A stretch of 22,973 nt of DNA from an uncultured Porphyromonas sp. (GTDB lineage: Bacteria > Bacteroidota > Bacteroidia > Bacteroidales > Porphyromonadaceae): the NCBI RefSeq assembly GCF_905372525.1, contig NZ_CAJPPN010000037.1:1-22973 (forward strand), given 5' to 3'. Below the pieces are notes generated by a model. The model was not told where the DNA came from and ran no database searches. It saw only the letters and a program-made list of their open reading frames with translations. Positions 14,991 through 22,639 of this stretch are shown in pieces. The stretch's first letter is position 1. Each line of letters opens with the position of its first letter. A program made the translations under genes and the position numbers.

Positions 14991-15347
14991 CAGGGCTGAC
15001 GTATGAAATCACTATAGTGCGAGGGCAAGGTCGTCAAGGGTGTATACGCCGAAGATAGAAGTGTCTATGTCCTAGCCTAGATATGCCATGTGAATACCTC
15101 TTACCTAGGAGAGATGAGTATACACGTGTGTACACAACTGTATACCCACGTGTACACAACAGTATACACGCGTGTACACAAGTGCGCTCTAAGTATCTCC
15201 TCTGTAGGGCTCGCTTGTAGGTCTGTTTCTTGGGGATAATACCCAGGATTTTTAGTGGTGGGCTAAGGCTCCCTAGGATATGAAATAATACCCCCGAAGA
15301 TCCAAAGGCAAGAGTGTGCGGGCGAGATCATACGTCAGCCCTGGGGG
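14991..15347 (+). mobile_element. Non-coding inverted-repeat element, copy B (BrickBuilt-like MITE)
   Basis: The ends are clear terminal inverted repeats: CAGGGCTGACGTATGA at 14991-15006, and its reverse complement TCATACGTCAGCCCTG at 15328-15343, followed by extra G residues. GGTACCC occurs directly outside both ends (14984-14990 and 15348-15354) and may be a target duplication, although it is nearly palindromic. Inside, a leader of about 127 bp, three 22-bp palindromic units (15118-15183) and a tail of about 165 bp follow the same order as copy A. No transposase or convincing reading frame is present. The layout (inverted-repeat ends, leader, short tandem bricks, tail, intergenic site) is that reported for the BrickBuilt elements of Porphyromonas gingivalis, which use 23-nt bricks; sequence identity to them is not claimed. 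It sits between the end of the glycan locus and the start of the porW operon. Confidence 0.8.
15118..15183. repeat. Three 22-bp palindromic tandem repeats (copy B array)
   Basis: Units start at 15118, 15140 and 15162: GTATACACGTGTGTACACAA, GTATACCCACGTGTACACAA and GTATACACGCGTGTACACAA, each plus two bases. The middle unit carries the same CCCACGTG variant as the middle unit of copy A. So the three-unit array was probably present in the common ancestor rather than expanded separately in each copy. Confidence 0.9.
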
Positions 15348-15365
15348 GGTACCCAGACAAAGCAA

Positions 15366-15404
15366 AGGGCGGTGGCCCTAGGCTAAGCCTAGCACCACCG
15401 CCCT
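15366..15404 (-). terminator. Intrinsic terminator of the glycan-utilisation operon
   Basis: AGGGCGGTGG...CTAGGCT at 15366-15384 pairs with the segment up to 15404, giving a stem of about 17 to 19 bp with a two-base internal mismatch and a 1-3 nt loop. Read on the minus strand it ends CCACCGCCCTTTGCTTTGT, with a T-rich trailer. It lies 31 bp past the stop codon of the last gene of the SusCD operon, and 11 bp before the outer flank of element copy B. Confidence 0.85.
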
Positions 15405-15435
15405 CATTAGGAGGTATTACACCTATTAGGATCGG

Positions 15436-16581
15436 CTACTTAGCCAGAGGGAAGCGGAAGAGCTTATCACCATCCTTCACAAAGGTTGCCCCCTGGAGGT
15501 TCGTGAAGTGATGCCCATTGGCCGACCAGTCCCAGATCTGTGTCTCATCGTCACTGATCGTACCCGTAGCATGGTCGTACTTCTTACCATTCATGGGGTA
15601 GTAGGCGACGAGATTGGTGTCCTTGGGGTCTGCCATCTTCCACACGTTCGCAGCGATCTGCTGAGGAGTGCGAGCGACCTTGTAGAAGCGGAGCTCACGG
15701 ATCATCCCGCGAGTGGTGCTGAGCCAGAAGCCCCCGAGCTTGTAATCACCCTCACGGACAGCCTGCTGGAGGACGAGGCGCCCATTGGAGTAGACAGAGA
15801 CATTGGCACCATCGTAGACGAAGGAGAACATGTACCACTTGTTATCCTCCAGAGGCATCACATCCTTAGAGAGGGTAAGGTCGGTACCACCCGTACGGAG
15901 GAACGAGCCCTCCTTACCTACGACTGGGTAGATCTCGCTCTTGGAGTCGTCCGAGCCGACGAACTTCGTACCAGCAAGGGCACCGTTGATGTTGCGGCGA
16001 TTGACCATTACCTCCATCGTCCACTGAGGGACAGAGATGTTCTCAGTGAAGTAGGTAGCGATCTCGTTACTTGTGTTGATACGCATCACCTTGGTCTCGG
16101 TAGCCTGATCGATGATGATCATAGCCTCGCTCTGCCCACCGATAGCATGTGTTCCCTCGCCATTGAGCTTGAGGGGAAGGGCAAAGATCTGCCCGGCGGA
16201 GAAGGTTACGTTCTTGAGCTTGACAGGCACGGGTGCCGTGATCTGTCCCGTAGGGATCGTCACCGAGCTGCTGATCTCATACATGGAGGAGGGAAGGAGC
16301 GTGTAGCTCGTACCGTTCTTCGCATTGTAGGCATCTAGCTGAGCCTGCGAGCCAGCGGTGAAGCCGACAGTGACCGTAGAGGTAGCGGGGCGGACGAGGG
16401 AGACACGAGGCCCCTGAGCGCTCTCCGAGGCTCCGTCTAGGAGGAAGATCTGTGTCAGCTCCTGCCCCTGGATATAGACCCCCTGCTCTACCTTGTGGGT
16501 CTTAGCTGGATCTTCGTAGAGCTCATTCTGACAGCTAGCCAGCAGACCGACTGCTAGTAGCGTATATGCTAGTCTTTTCAT
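15436..16581 (-). CDS. DUF1735 plus LamG-domain surface lipoprotein (probable glycan-binding protein)
   Basis: A 381-residue lipoprotein. The signal peptide ends LLASC with lipidated Cys17. Residues about 28-160 resemble a DUF1735 (BT_3987-like N-terminal) domain, with VTVGFTAGSQAQLDAYNAKNGTSYTLLPSSMYEISSSVTIPTG as its core. Residues about 165-375 form a concanavalin/LamG-like fold: WTMEVMVNRR, WYMFSFVYDGANVSVYSNGRLV, IRELRFYKVARTPQQIAANVWK and LVAYYPMNG. No catalytic motif is visible, so it is most likely a surface glycan-binding protein that serves the SusCD pair. It is the last gene of the operon, 25 bp after the GH18 gene, and is followed by a strong terminator. The same domain pair follows the GH18 gene in N-glycan loci of Bacteroides. 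Confidence 0.88.
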   Translation of the reverse strand: MKRLAYTLLAVGLLASCQNELYEDPAKTHKVEQGVYIQGQELTQIFLLDGASESAQGPRVSLVRPATSTVTVGFTAGSQAQLDAYNAKNGTSYTLLPSSMYEISSSVTIPTGQITAPVPVKLKNVTFSAGQIFALPLKLNGEGTHAIGGQSEAMIIIDQATETKVMRINTSNEIATYFTENISVPQWTMEVMVNRRNINGALAGTKFVGSDDSKSEIYPVVGKEGSFLRTGGTDLTLSKDVMPLEDNKWYMFSFVYDGANVSVYSNGRLVLQQAVREGDYKLGGFWLSTTRGMIRELRFYKVARTPQQIAANVWKMADPKDTNLVAYYPMNGKKYDHATGTISDDETQIWDWSANGHHFTNLQGATFVKDGDKLFRFPLAK

Positions 16582-16606
16582 TTATGTTGTCGTAGCTGTT
16601 AGAGGA

Positions 16607-17722
16607 TTATTGGAAGGGTTCCTTCTGAGTCTCGCTGACTCGGTTACCAGCATTGAGCGCCTGACGGAGGAAGCGATAGTTCCCTCCCTCGGTATCGAGC
16701 TCCATGTGATAGGTACCGATACCAGCGATACGCTTGCCATTAGGCATGATCATACGAGCATAGTCCATGATCTGACGGCCTGCGTCGAGCTTCTGGATGT
16801 CAGCTCTAGAGCTCGTATAGGTCGGGAGTCCTCCAGTCTTGGCATACATCTGGAACTCGAGCGTGAGGAAGGTCTTAGCCTCCCAGTTGTCTAGGTACTC
16901 ACCCCCATCCGTGATCTTCTTCAGGGCAGCCGCCGTATTCGACTCATGATAGGCCTGATAGATGTAGAAGGAAACCAGCTTAGATACGTCGGGAGCTAGG
17001 AGGTAGGGCTCACCATCGAAGACGATCATACGACCCTTAGGGTTCAGACGATCATAGAGCGTCTTGATGAAGGTGTACATATTGATGTTCTCATTGCTAT
17101 CATCAGCGATCCAGTTCGAATTCGCCATGTTCCCCGATCCCCCATAGTTGGGTTCGTAGTCGATGTCGAAGCCATCGAGGTCATACTTCTCGATGGAGTC
17201 ACAGATCGCATTGGCGTAGGCCTTGACTCCCTCGAGGAAGTCACCACCGCCCTTCTCGGTCACCCAGTAGTCGGTAGCACTCTTCCCCTTGGGGGTGAGC
17301 TGGTCGCCGAGATTGGAGACGATCCAGCAGAGGAGCACCTTACCACCCTTGACCTCGCGGAAGAACTTTAGGTCAGTCTTCTGAGCCTCGGTGAGGTCAC
17401 CGTGCGTACCCCAGAGGGAGACGATATCTACGCTATCGGGGAGCATACGGAGGTACTTCTGTGGGTCGGTACCCTTAGCTGTCCAGCCGCCGAACCAGCC
17501 GAAGCCACGCACGTGAGGCGTCTGCTTCCAGGCACGGAGCTTGGCATAGTATTCCTTCTGCTCGGGAGTGAGCTGATCGGGGCTCGTCATCTCGATCATG
17601 GGGATAGCACGCTTGAGCCCCTGCTGGTTGTCGAAGGAGAGCTTCTCCTCGTCCGTCCACTTGCTACAAGCGACAGCAGAGAGAGCCGTTAGGGCAACCA
17701 ACGCATATTTTAGCATCTTCAT
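16607..17722 (-). CDS. Glycoside hydrolase family 18 lipoprotein, endo-beta-N-acetylglucosaminidase type
   Basis: A 371-residue lipoprotein, with a signal peptide ending at a putative lipidated Cys19 (SAVAC). The barrel carries an intact GH18 catalytic motif, DGFDIDYE at 183-190, with Glu190 as the acid/base and Asp188 assisting the acetamido group. GWFGGWTAKG near 76-85, VDIVSLWG near 98-105 and the YIYQAYHES segment near 253-261 fit the strands of the barrel. GH18 members in SusCD loci cut the chitobiose core of N-glycans; this subgroup resembles the Bacteroides BT1044-type endoglycosidases. A chitinase is less likely, because the gene sits between SusD and a DUF1735/LamG protein. It follows SusD by 22 bp. 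Substrate class (high-mannose or complex N-glycan) cannot be told from sequence alone. All key residues are present, so it should be active. Confidence 0.87.
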   Translation of the reverse strand: MKMLKYALVALTALSAVACSKWTDEEKLSFDNQQGLKRAIPMIEMTSPDQLTPEQKEYYAKLRAWKQTPHVRGFGWFGGWTAKGTDPQKYLRMLPDSVDIVSLWGTHGDLTEAQKTDLKFFREVKGGKVLLCWIVSNLGDQLTPKGKSATDYWVTEKGGGDFLEGVKAYANAICDSIEKYDLDGFDIDYEPNYGGSGNMANSNWIADDSNENINMYTFIKTLYDRLNPKGRMIVFDGEPYLLAPDVSKLVSFYIYQAYHESNTAAALKKITDGGEYLDNWEAKTFLTLEFQMYAKTGGLPTYTSSRADIQKLDAGRQIMDYARMIMPNGKRIAGIGTYHMELDTEGGNYRFLRQALNAGNRVSETQKEPFQ

Positions 17723-17744
17723 AGATGTTCGTTGTTAAGAGGGA

Positions 17745-19388
17745 TTACTGTTTAGGACGATTGTCACGTACCCACCAGAGTGGGGTCTTCCCGAGGTCTT
17801 CACCACCGAGGAGGCTAGGGATCACCTTCAGGTTGGGATTGCTTGCATAGGCAGAGGCAGGGAAGGAGAAGCGCTCAGGAGCACGCATGCTGGCGTCACC
17901 ACCGATACGCGAAGGTGCCCCCGTGTCTGCAGGCTTCATGATGAAGGGATAGCCCGTACGACGGTACTCTGTCCAAGCCTCGTAGGCATTGGGGTAGAGT
18001 GCGAGGTACTTCTGCGTGATGATCTTCTGGAGCTGTACCTCGGTAGCGTTACGGTTAGGATCGACATCCGTCCAGCTAGGAGATACATTCCCCGAGGAGA
18101 TATTGTCGCTGTACCGACCGATATAGGGGTTGTTGGCCACCGTGGTAGCGGCAGGCTTAGTCCCCGTCTGTGCTAGATAAGCCGTAGCATCACCTGCACC
18201 ATTCTCAGAGAAGGACTGACGTACCCCCTGCTCATAGTAGTCCTTGGCAGAGCCCGTGGAGGTGAGGCCATAGAGAGCAGCCTCGGAGAGGAGGAAGTAG
18301 GTCTCAGAGGCACGGAACCAGTAGAGCGGAGTAGCATTCACGAAGTTGGGCTTCGATGCATACTGAGCTGTATTAGCGCCTTCCTTCTTGGACTCGTTGT
18401 TCGTCGGAGCGAGGAAGTAGTAGCCCTGTATGCCACGATAGGTACCCTGAGTGAAGTACTTGGGCAGACGGGGGTCACTATAGCCACGTAGGTAAGACCA
18501 GATGGTAGCACCCATACGTGTCTCGTTGTACTGGTCGATGGAGATCAGGGCTGGGTGACCTAGAGGCTGCTTCTCGGAGTCTCCGATCTTAGCCTCGTCC
18601 GCAGTAGTCTCGATGAGGCCACCATTGGCAGCGTCGAGTGCCTTGGCGATGTACTCCTTAGCGAGGGCTTCGTCCTTGAAGTGGACACGTACAGCCATAC
18701 GCAGCATGAGGGAGTTCGCTAGCTTCACCCACTTAGCAGCGTCCCCATTATAGACGAGGTCGTAGCGTGCTAGGACGGGCTCACGAGCCTCTAGGAGGAG
18801 CTTAGAGCACTTCTCCAGCTCGGCGAGCATCCCCTTGTAGACCTCCTTCTGACCATCGGGGGTAGGGGTGATGTCCCCTGTACCGGCCTTGGTGTAGACG
18901 ATAGGACCAAAGGCATCGGTAGCACGGAGCCAGCCGACAATCTTGACGATATTGGCCATCGCTAGGATCTGCTGTGTCTGGAGGTTATCCTGAGCACGCT
19001 TAGCCTGAGTGTGGATAGGGAGCCAAGACTTGGCTACATCCCCATAGAGCAGCCCATAGAGTAGCCCCATACGACCGTTGGTGAAGGTCCAGGTACCCTC
19101 GGTGTTGAAGTTCCAGTTATTGTTATTCCCGTAGTAGCCGATGTAGTTACCCGTGGAGATAAGCTCGAGCACCTGCATGCTGTTGCCTGGGCCGGTATCG
19201 CCCGCAGGGCCAATGGGCATGACGGTACGCTGGAGGTCCATCATAGCCAGACCATAGCTCAGTCCACCCTGGTTCAGCTCCTCGTCGGTGATGCCGATAC
19301 GGCTTGTATTGATCTCTTCCTGATTGCACGAGCTGAGGAGTACACCTAGTGCGAGAGCAGGGAGGACGACTAGTTTCTTGAATGTCAT
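17745..19388 (-). CDS. SusD/RagB-like nutrient-binding outer-membrane lipoprotein
   Basis: A 547-residue SusD-like protein, the lipoprotein lid that binds glycan at the surface over its SusC partner. The signal peptide ends LLSSC with lipidated Cys21. The helical TPR-like scaffold is represented by AKRAQDNLQTQQILAMANIVKIVGWLRATDAFGPIVYTKAG and WVKLANSLMLRMAVRV. The typical C-terminal part includes LYWFRASETYFLLSEAALYGL and a closing segment with ATEVQLQKIITQKYLALYPNAYEAWTEYRRTGYP. The form is that of the SusD families with a nutrient-binding annotation rather than starch SusD itself. It starts 36 bp after susC with an A/T-rich, non-Shine-Dalgarno leader, and is followed by the GH18 gene. Confidence 0.93.
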   Translation of the reverse strand: MTFKKLVVLPALALGVLLSSCNQEEINTSRIGITDEELNQGGLSYGLAMMDLQRTVMPIGPAGDTGPGNSMQVLELISTGNYIGYYGNNNNWNFNTEGTWTFTNGRMGLLYGLLYGDVAKSWLPIHTQAKRAQDNLQTQQILAMANIVKIVGWLRATDAFGPIVYTKAGTGDITPTPDGQKEVYKGMLAELEKCSKLLLEAREPVLARYDLVYNGDAAKWVKLANSLMLRMAVRVHFKDEALAKEYIAKALDAANGGLIETTADEAKIGDSEKQPLGHPALISIDQYNETRMGATIWSYLRGYSDPRLPKYFTQGTYRGIQGYYFLAPTNNESKKEGANTAQYASKPNFVNATPLYWFRASETYFLLSEAALYGLTSTGSAKDYYEQGVRQSFSENGAGDATAYLAQTGTKPAATTVANNPYIGRYSDNISSGNVSPSWTDVDPNRNATEVQLQKIITQKYLALYPNAYEAWTEYRRTGYPFIMKPADTGAPSRIGGDASMRAPERFSFPASAYASNPNLKVIPSLLGGEDLGKTPLWWVRDNRPKQ

Positions 19389-19424
19389 ACGATATATACG
19401 TACTAGATAAAATGAGGGAGGGGA

Positions 19425-22400
19425 CTAGATACCCAGCTTGATGCTAGCACCGATGGTACGCTGGCTGGGGAGCATGAAGTAGTCGTATCCCTGCCCGAAG
19501 GTACCCGTAGAGCCAGTGAGCTCGGGGTCGTAGGGAGCCTTGTTGTAGATCATCCAGAGGTTGGTGGCATAGAGGGAGACACCGACGTTCTTGAAGGTCT
19601 TGCCCAGGATACTCTTGGGGAGGCTATAGCTGAGGCTCAGCTCCTGTAGGCGAACGTTCGTCGCCGAGTAGACGTAGTAGGAGTCGAGGTTGTACACAGC
19701 ATCATAGTACTGCTGGGGAGCGATCGTCAGACCCTGACCAAGCTGGACACCACCGGCATTACGGGCATCAGCAGAGGCCTGAGAGACACCGAACTTGTCG
19801 AGGGCAGCCTGCGTCTTGGAGATCACGATACCGCCGAGGCGAGCCGTGAAGAGGACGTTCAGGTCAAAGCCCTTGAAGGACACACCGTGCTTCCAGCCGA
19901 GGTTCCACTTAGCATTCACAGAGCCGAGCTTGTAGGGCTCCGTAGGCTCGGTGACGAGGGACTGGCCAGGGGTGTACTCGACGTAGCCGTTGGCGTCACG
20001 CTTGATACGCTCGCTGGCATAGACGTCACCGAGCTCGCCACCCTCACGTAGGCGGAAGCGACCCTTGGCGATATCCGTCAGGTCAAAGACCTCGCCCGTG
20101 ATGGGGTTCTTCACCCCAGAGGCTAGCTTGATGATCTTGTTGCGGTTCGCCGTAGCCGTTACGCTCGTGTTGTAGTCTACGGGGCCGAACTTCTTGTTGA
20201 AGCCCAGCGTCATCTCGATACCACGGTTGCGTACATTACCGGCCTGCACATAGAGCTTCTTGTAGCCCGTACCTGGGTCAAGGTCGGTCTCTAGGAGCTG
20301 GTTGAGCGTATTGGACTGATAGATGGTAGCACCGAAGGTCAGAGCACCACCGAACCAACGAGAGTCGATACCGAGCTCGACGGAGCGTGTGCGCTCAGCC
20401 TTGAGGTCAGGCAGGGGGTAGTAGTCGAAGGGCTCGACCTTGCCACTGCGCATGCTGTGGGTGATCGTCCCTGGGGTTAGCCCCGTGAAGGGAATGGGCG
20501 AACCCACCTCCGTGTACGAGGTACGTACCTTCAGGAAGGAGAGGGCTGGACGGAGATTAGCACGTACGTCCTCGGGGAGCAGATCCGTGACGACAGCCGA
20601 TAGACCGACAGAGGGATAGAAGATCCAAGGATCGACGCTACCGACGAGCTGCGAAGGCTTGTCCGTACGACCCGTCAGAGTGAGGTAGACGGCATTGCGC
20701 CAAGCGAGTTCAGCCGAGCCAAAGACGGCGAAGTTACTCTTACGCGAAGAGGACTGCGAGCCACCGCTCTGTAGGGGATTGGTATTGGCGAAGATGAACT
20801 TGTTGGGGATCAGAGAGAGGTGACCACCGAAGCCCTGACCCTTGTTGTCATACTCCTCATAGGACGTACCGAGGGTCGCCGTGAGGTGGAAGTCCTCGGA
20901 GAGGGCATTGCTGTAGTTGGCCATGAAGTCCACATACTTCTGCTTGAAGTAGCTGTTATCGGCCGAGTAGTACCCGAGGGGCTTAGCAAAGACGCTCGAG
21001 GTAGAGGCGTAGAGCTTCGTCTCACGCTCCGTGTAGGTATTGTCCAGACGGACACGCCCCGTGAAGTTGATCTGCTTGTTCAGCTCATACTTCAGCGAGC
21101 CGAAGAGCATATAGCGGTCGTTGGTCTCGGGGTGGAGGTTGCGGTAAGCGACCCAGTAGGGGTTCTGCACGTCCATACCCATGCTACCGGGGGACCACTG
21201 CTGGACATAGTAGCCTAGCTGTGCATCATAGCGCTCGAAGTACTTCTCCTGATCGAAGTTCTGACCACGTGGATAGAGGTAAGCACCTACGATGGGGTTG
21301 AAGTAAGCCCCGTAGGAGATCATGTTGTTGGCATAGTCACGGACATAGCTAGCCGAGACGTCCAGGGTGAGCTTGTCGTCGAGGAACTTGCTCGTGTTAC
21401 GTACCGAGGCGTTGTAGCGGTGGTACTTGTTGTTGGGGACGATCCCCTTAGCGTTGATCGCAGAGGCAGAGAAGTAAGTCTGGTTCTTGTCCGTCCCTAC
21501 CGAGAAGTTGAAGGAGTTATTGAACGTCACCCCACGGTTGTAGAAGTCACGTACCTTGTAGTCCGAGGGAGTAGCGAGCTTGTCACCCCAGGAGGTGTAC
21601 TGCCCAGCGGCATTACCATAGGTATTCTGGAACTTAGGCAGGATGAAGGGGCTAGCCGTCTCGACAGCGCTGGAGAAGTTCACACGGAGCTTACCAGCAG
21701 CACCCTTCTTGGTATTGATGAGGATAACCCCGTTAGCAGCCGAAGCACCATAGAGCGCAGCTGCCGAAGGCCCGGTGAGGACGCTGATCGACTCGATGTC
21801 GTCGGGGTTGATGCTGGAGATCCCTTCTCCCGAGGCACGGCCAGAGCCGAAGCCAGAGCCGTCACCCCCACGGTCGGCGCTATTGCCGATGGGCACCCCG
21901 TCGATCACATAGAGGACGTTGTTATCCCCCGAGATGGACTTGTTACCACGCATGACGACACGGGTAGCACCACCTACGCCGGAGGCACTACGCTGGATGT
22001 TCACCCCAGCGACCTTACCATTGAGGCTGTTCATGAAGTTGGCGTCCTTGACTGTCGTCAGGGCGTCATTCTTGACCTCCTGTACATTATAGCTTAGTGC
22101 CTTCTGGCTACGCTTGATCCCGAGGGCGGTCACGACGACCGTCTCGAGCTGCTTGTCCGCACTAACGAGCTCGATGGTGAGCTCGGAGAGGTTCCCTACG
22201 GCTACCTCCTTGGTCGTGTAGCCGATGTAGGAGACCACGAGGACGGCTCCGGCCTTGATGTTCTTGATGGTGAACTTCCCGTTCATGTCGGTCAGCGCAC
22301 CGTGTCCTGTCACACCCTTGACAGAGACCGTTGCCCCCGTGAGGGGCTCATGATCTGTAGCATCGAGGACGACACCACTGACACTCTTGCCCTGCGCAGT

Positions 22401-22454
22401 AGCTGTCGCCACCGCTAGGAAGAGGCTCATGAGGAGAAATAATACTTTCTTCAT
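19425..22454 (-). CDS. SusC/RagA-family TonB-linked outer-membrane transporter
   Basis: A 1009-residue TonB-dependent transporter that imports oligosaccharides across the outer membrane together with the SusD protein. The signal peptide ends TATA/QG at residue 20. A carboxypeptidase-regulatory-like domain spans about 24-98 (VSGVVLDATDHEPLTGATVSVKG). A TonB-box-like ETVVVTALG lies at 104-112, and the plug follows, with GVRG-type VVMRGNKSISG, NVLYVIDGVPIG and SINPDDIESISVLTGPSAAALYGASAANGVILINTKKG. The barrel closes at GASIKLGI. There is no N-terminal STN domain, so no direct FecR/anti-sigma coupling is expected through this protein. It is the first gene of the four-gene operon. No regulator (ECF sigma, anti-sigma or hybrid two-component protein) is encoded in the 519 bp upstream that are visible. 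Confidence 0.96.
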   Translation of the reverse strand: MKKVLFLLMSLFLAVATATAQGKSVSGVVLDATDHEPLTGATVSVKGVTGHGALTDMNGKFTIKNIKAGAVLVVSYIGYTTKEVAVGNLSELTIELVSADKQLETVVVTALGIKRSQKALSYNVQEVKNDALTTVKDANFMNSLNGKVAGVNIQRSASGVGGATRVVMRGNKSISGDNNVLYVIDGVPIGNSADRGGDGSGFGSGRASGEGISSINPDDIESISVLTGPSAAALYGASAANGVILINTKKGAAGKLRVNFSSAVETASPFILPKFQNTYGNAAGQYTSWGDKLATPSDYKVRDFYNRGVTFNNSFNFSVGTDKNQTYFSASAINAKGIVPNNKYHRYNASVRNTSKFLDDKLTLDVSASYVRDYANNMISYGAYFNPIVGAYLYPRGQNFDQEKYFERYDAQLGYYVQQWSPGSMGMDVQNPYWVAYRNLHPETNDRYMLFGSLKYELNKQINFTGRVRLDNTYTERETKLYASTSSVFAKPLGYYSADNSYFKQKYVDFMANYSNALSEDFHLTATLGTSYEEYDNKGQGFGGHLSLIPNKFIFANTNPLQSGGSQSSSRKSNFAVFGSAELAWRNAVYLTLTGRTDKPSQLVGSVDPWIFYPSVGLSAVVTDLLPEDVRANLRPALSFLKVRTSYTEVGSPIPFTGLTPGTITHSMRSGKVEPFDYYPLPDLKAERTRSVELGIDSRWFGGALTFGATIYQSNTLNQLLETDLDPGTGYKKLYVQAGNVRNRGIEMTLGFNKKFGPVDYNTSVTATANRNKIIKLASGVKNPITGEVFDLTDIAKGRFRLREGGELGDVYASERIKRDANGYVEYTPGQSLVTEPTEPYKLGSVNAKWNLGWKHGVSFKGFDLNVLFTARLGGIVISKTQAALDKFGVSQASADARNAGGVQLGQGLTIAPQQYYDAVYNLDSYYVYSATNVRLQELSLSYSLPKSILGKTFKNVGVSLYATNLWMIYNKAPYDPELTGSTGTFGQGYDYFMLPSQRTIGASIKLGI

Positions 22455-22631
22455 AAATAGTAATTAAACACACTGCGCAGTGGTGCACGATAGTGGGAGA
22501 AGCCCCCCTAGACCCTCACGTCAAGACACACTGAGACACGACACCTCGCCGAGCGACGTATCGTGCTTACTCGTTATCTATTGTTGCATGGAGCCCATCG
22601 TACCGTAACACCTATCTGCAATCTTCGCCGG

Positions 22632-22639
22632 CAAAAATA
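22632..22639 (-). promoter_or_regulatory. Putative -7 box (TATTTTTG) for the SusCD-GH18 operon
   Basis: TATTTTTG on the minus strand fits TAnnTTTG and would give a 5' leader of about 170 nt before the susC ATG. A -33 element is not obvious. The leader contains a 12-bp perfect palindrome (CACTGCGCAGTG, 22471-22482) and an 8-bp inverted repeat (GCACGATA at 22485-22492 with TATCGTGC at 22559-22566), so it may be structured. Confidence 0.35.

Noticed and set aside
15508..16338. A 276-codon open frame on the plus strand
   Set aside because: It is antisense to the DUF1735/LamG lipoprotein, whose domains and signal peptide are clear. The plus-strand product is compositionally odd (rich in Asp, His, Val and Leu) and shows no domain.
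21420..22097. A 225-codon open frame on the plus strand
   Set aside because: It lies opposite the plug region of susC and reflects that gene's codon bias; no motif or start signal supports it.
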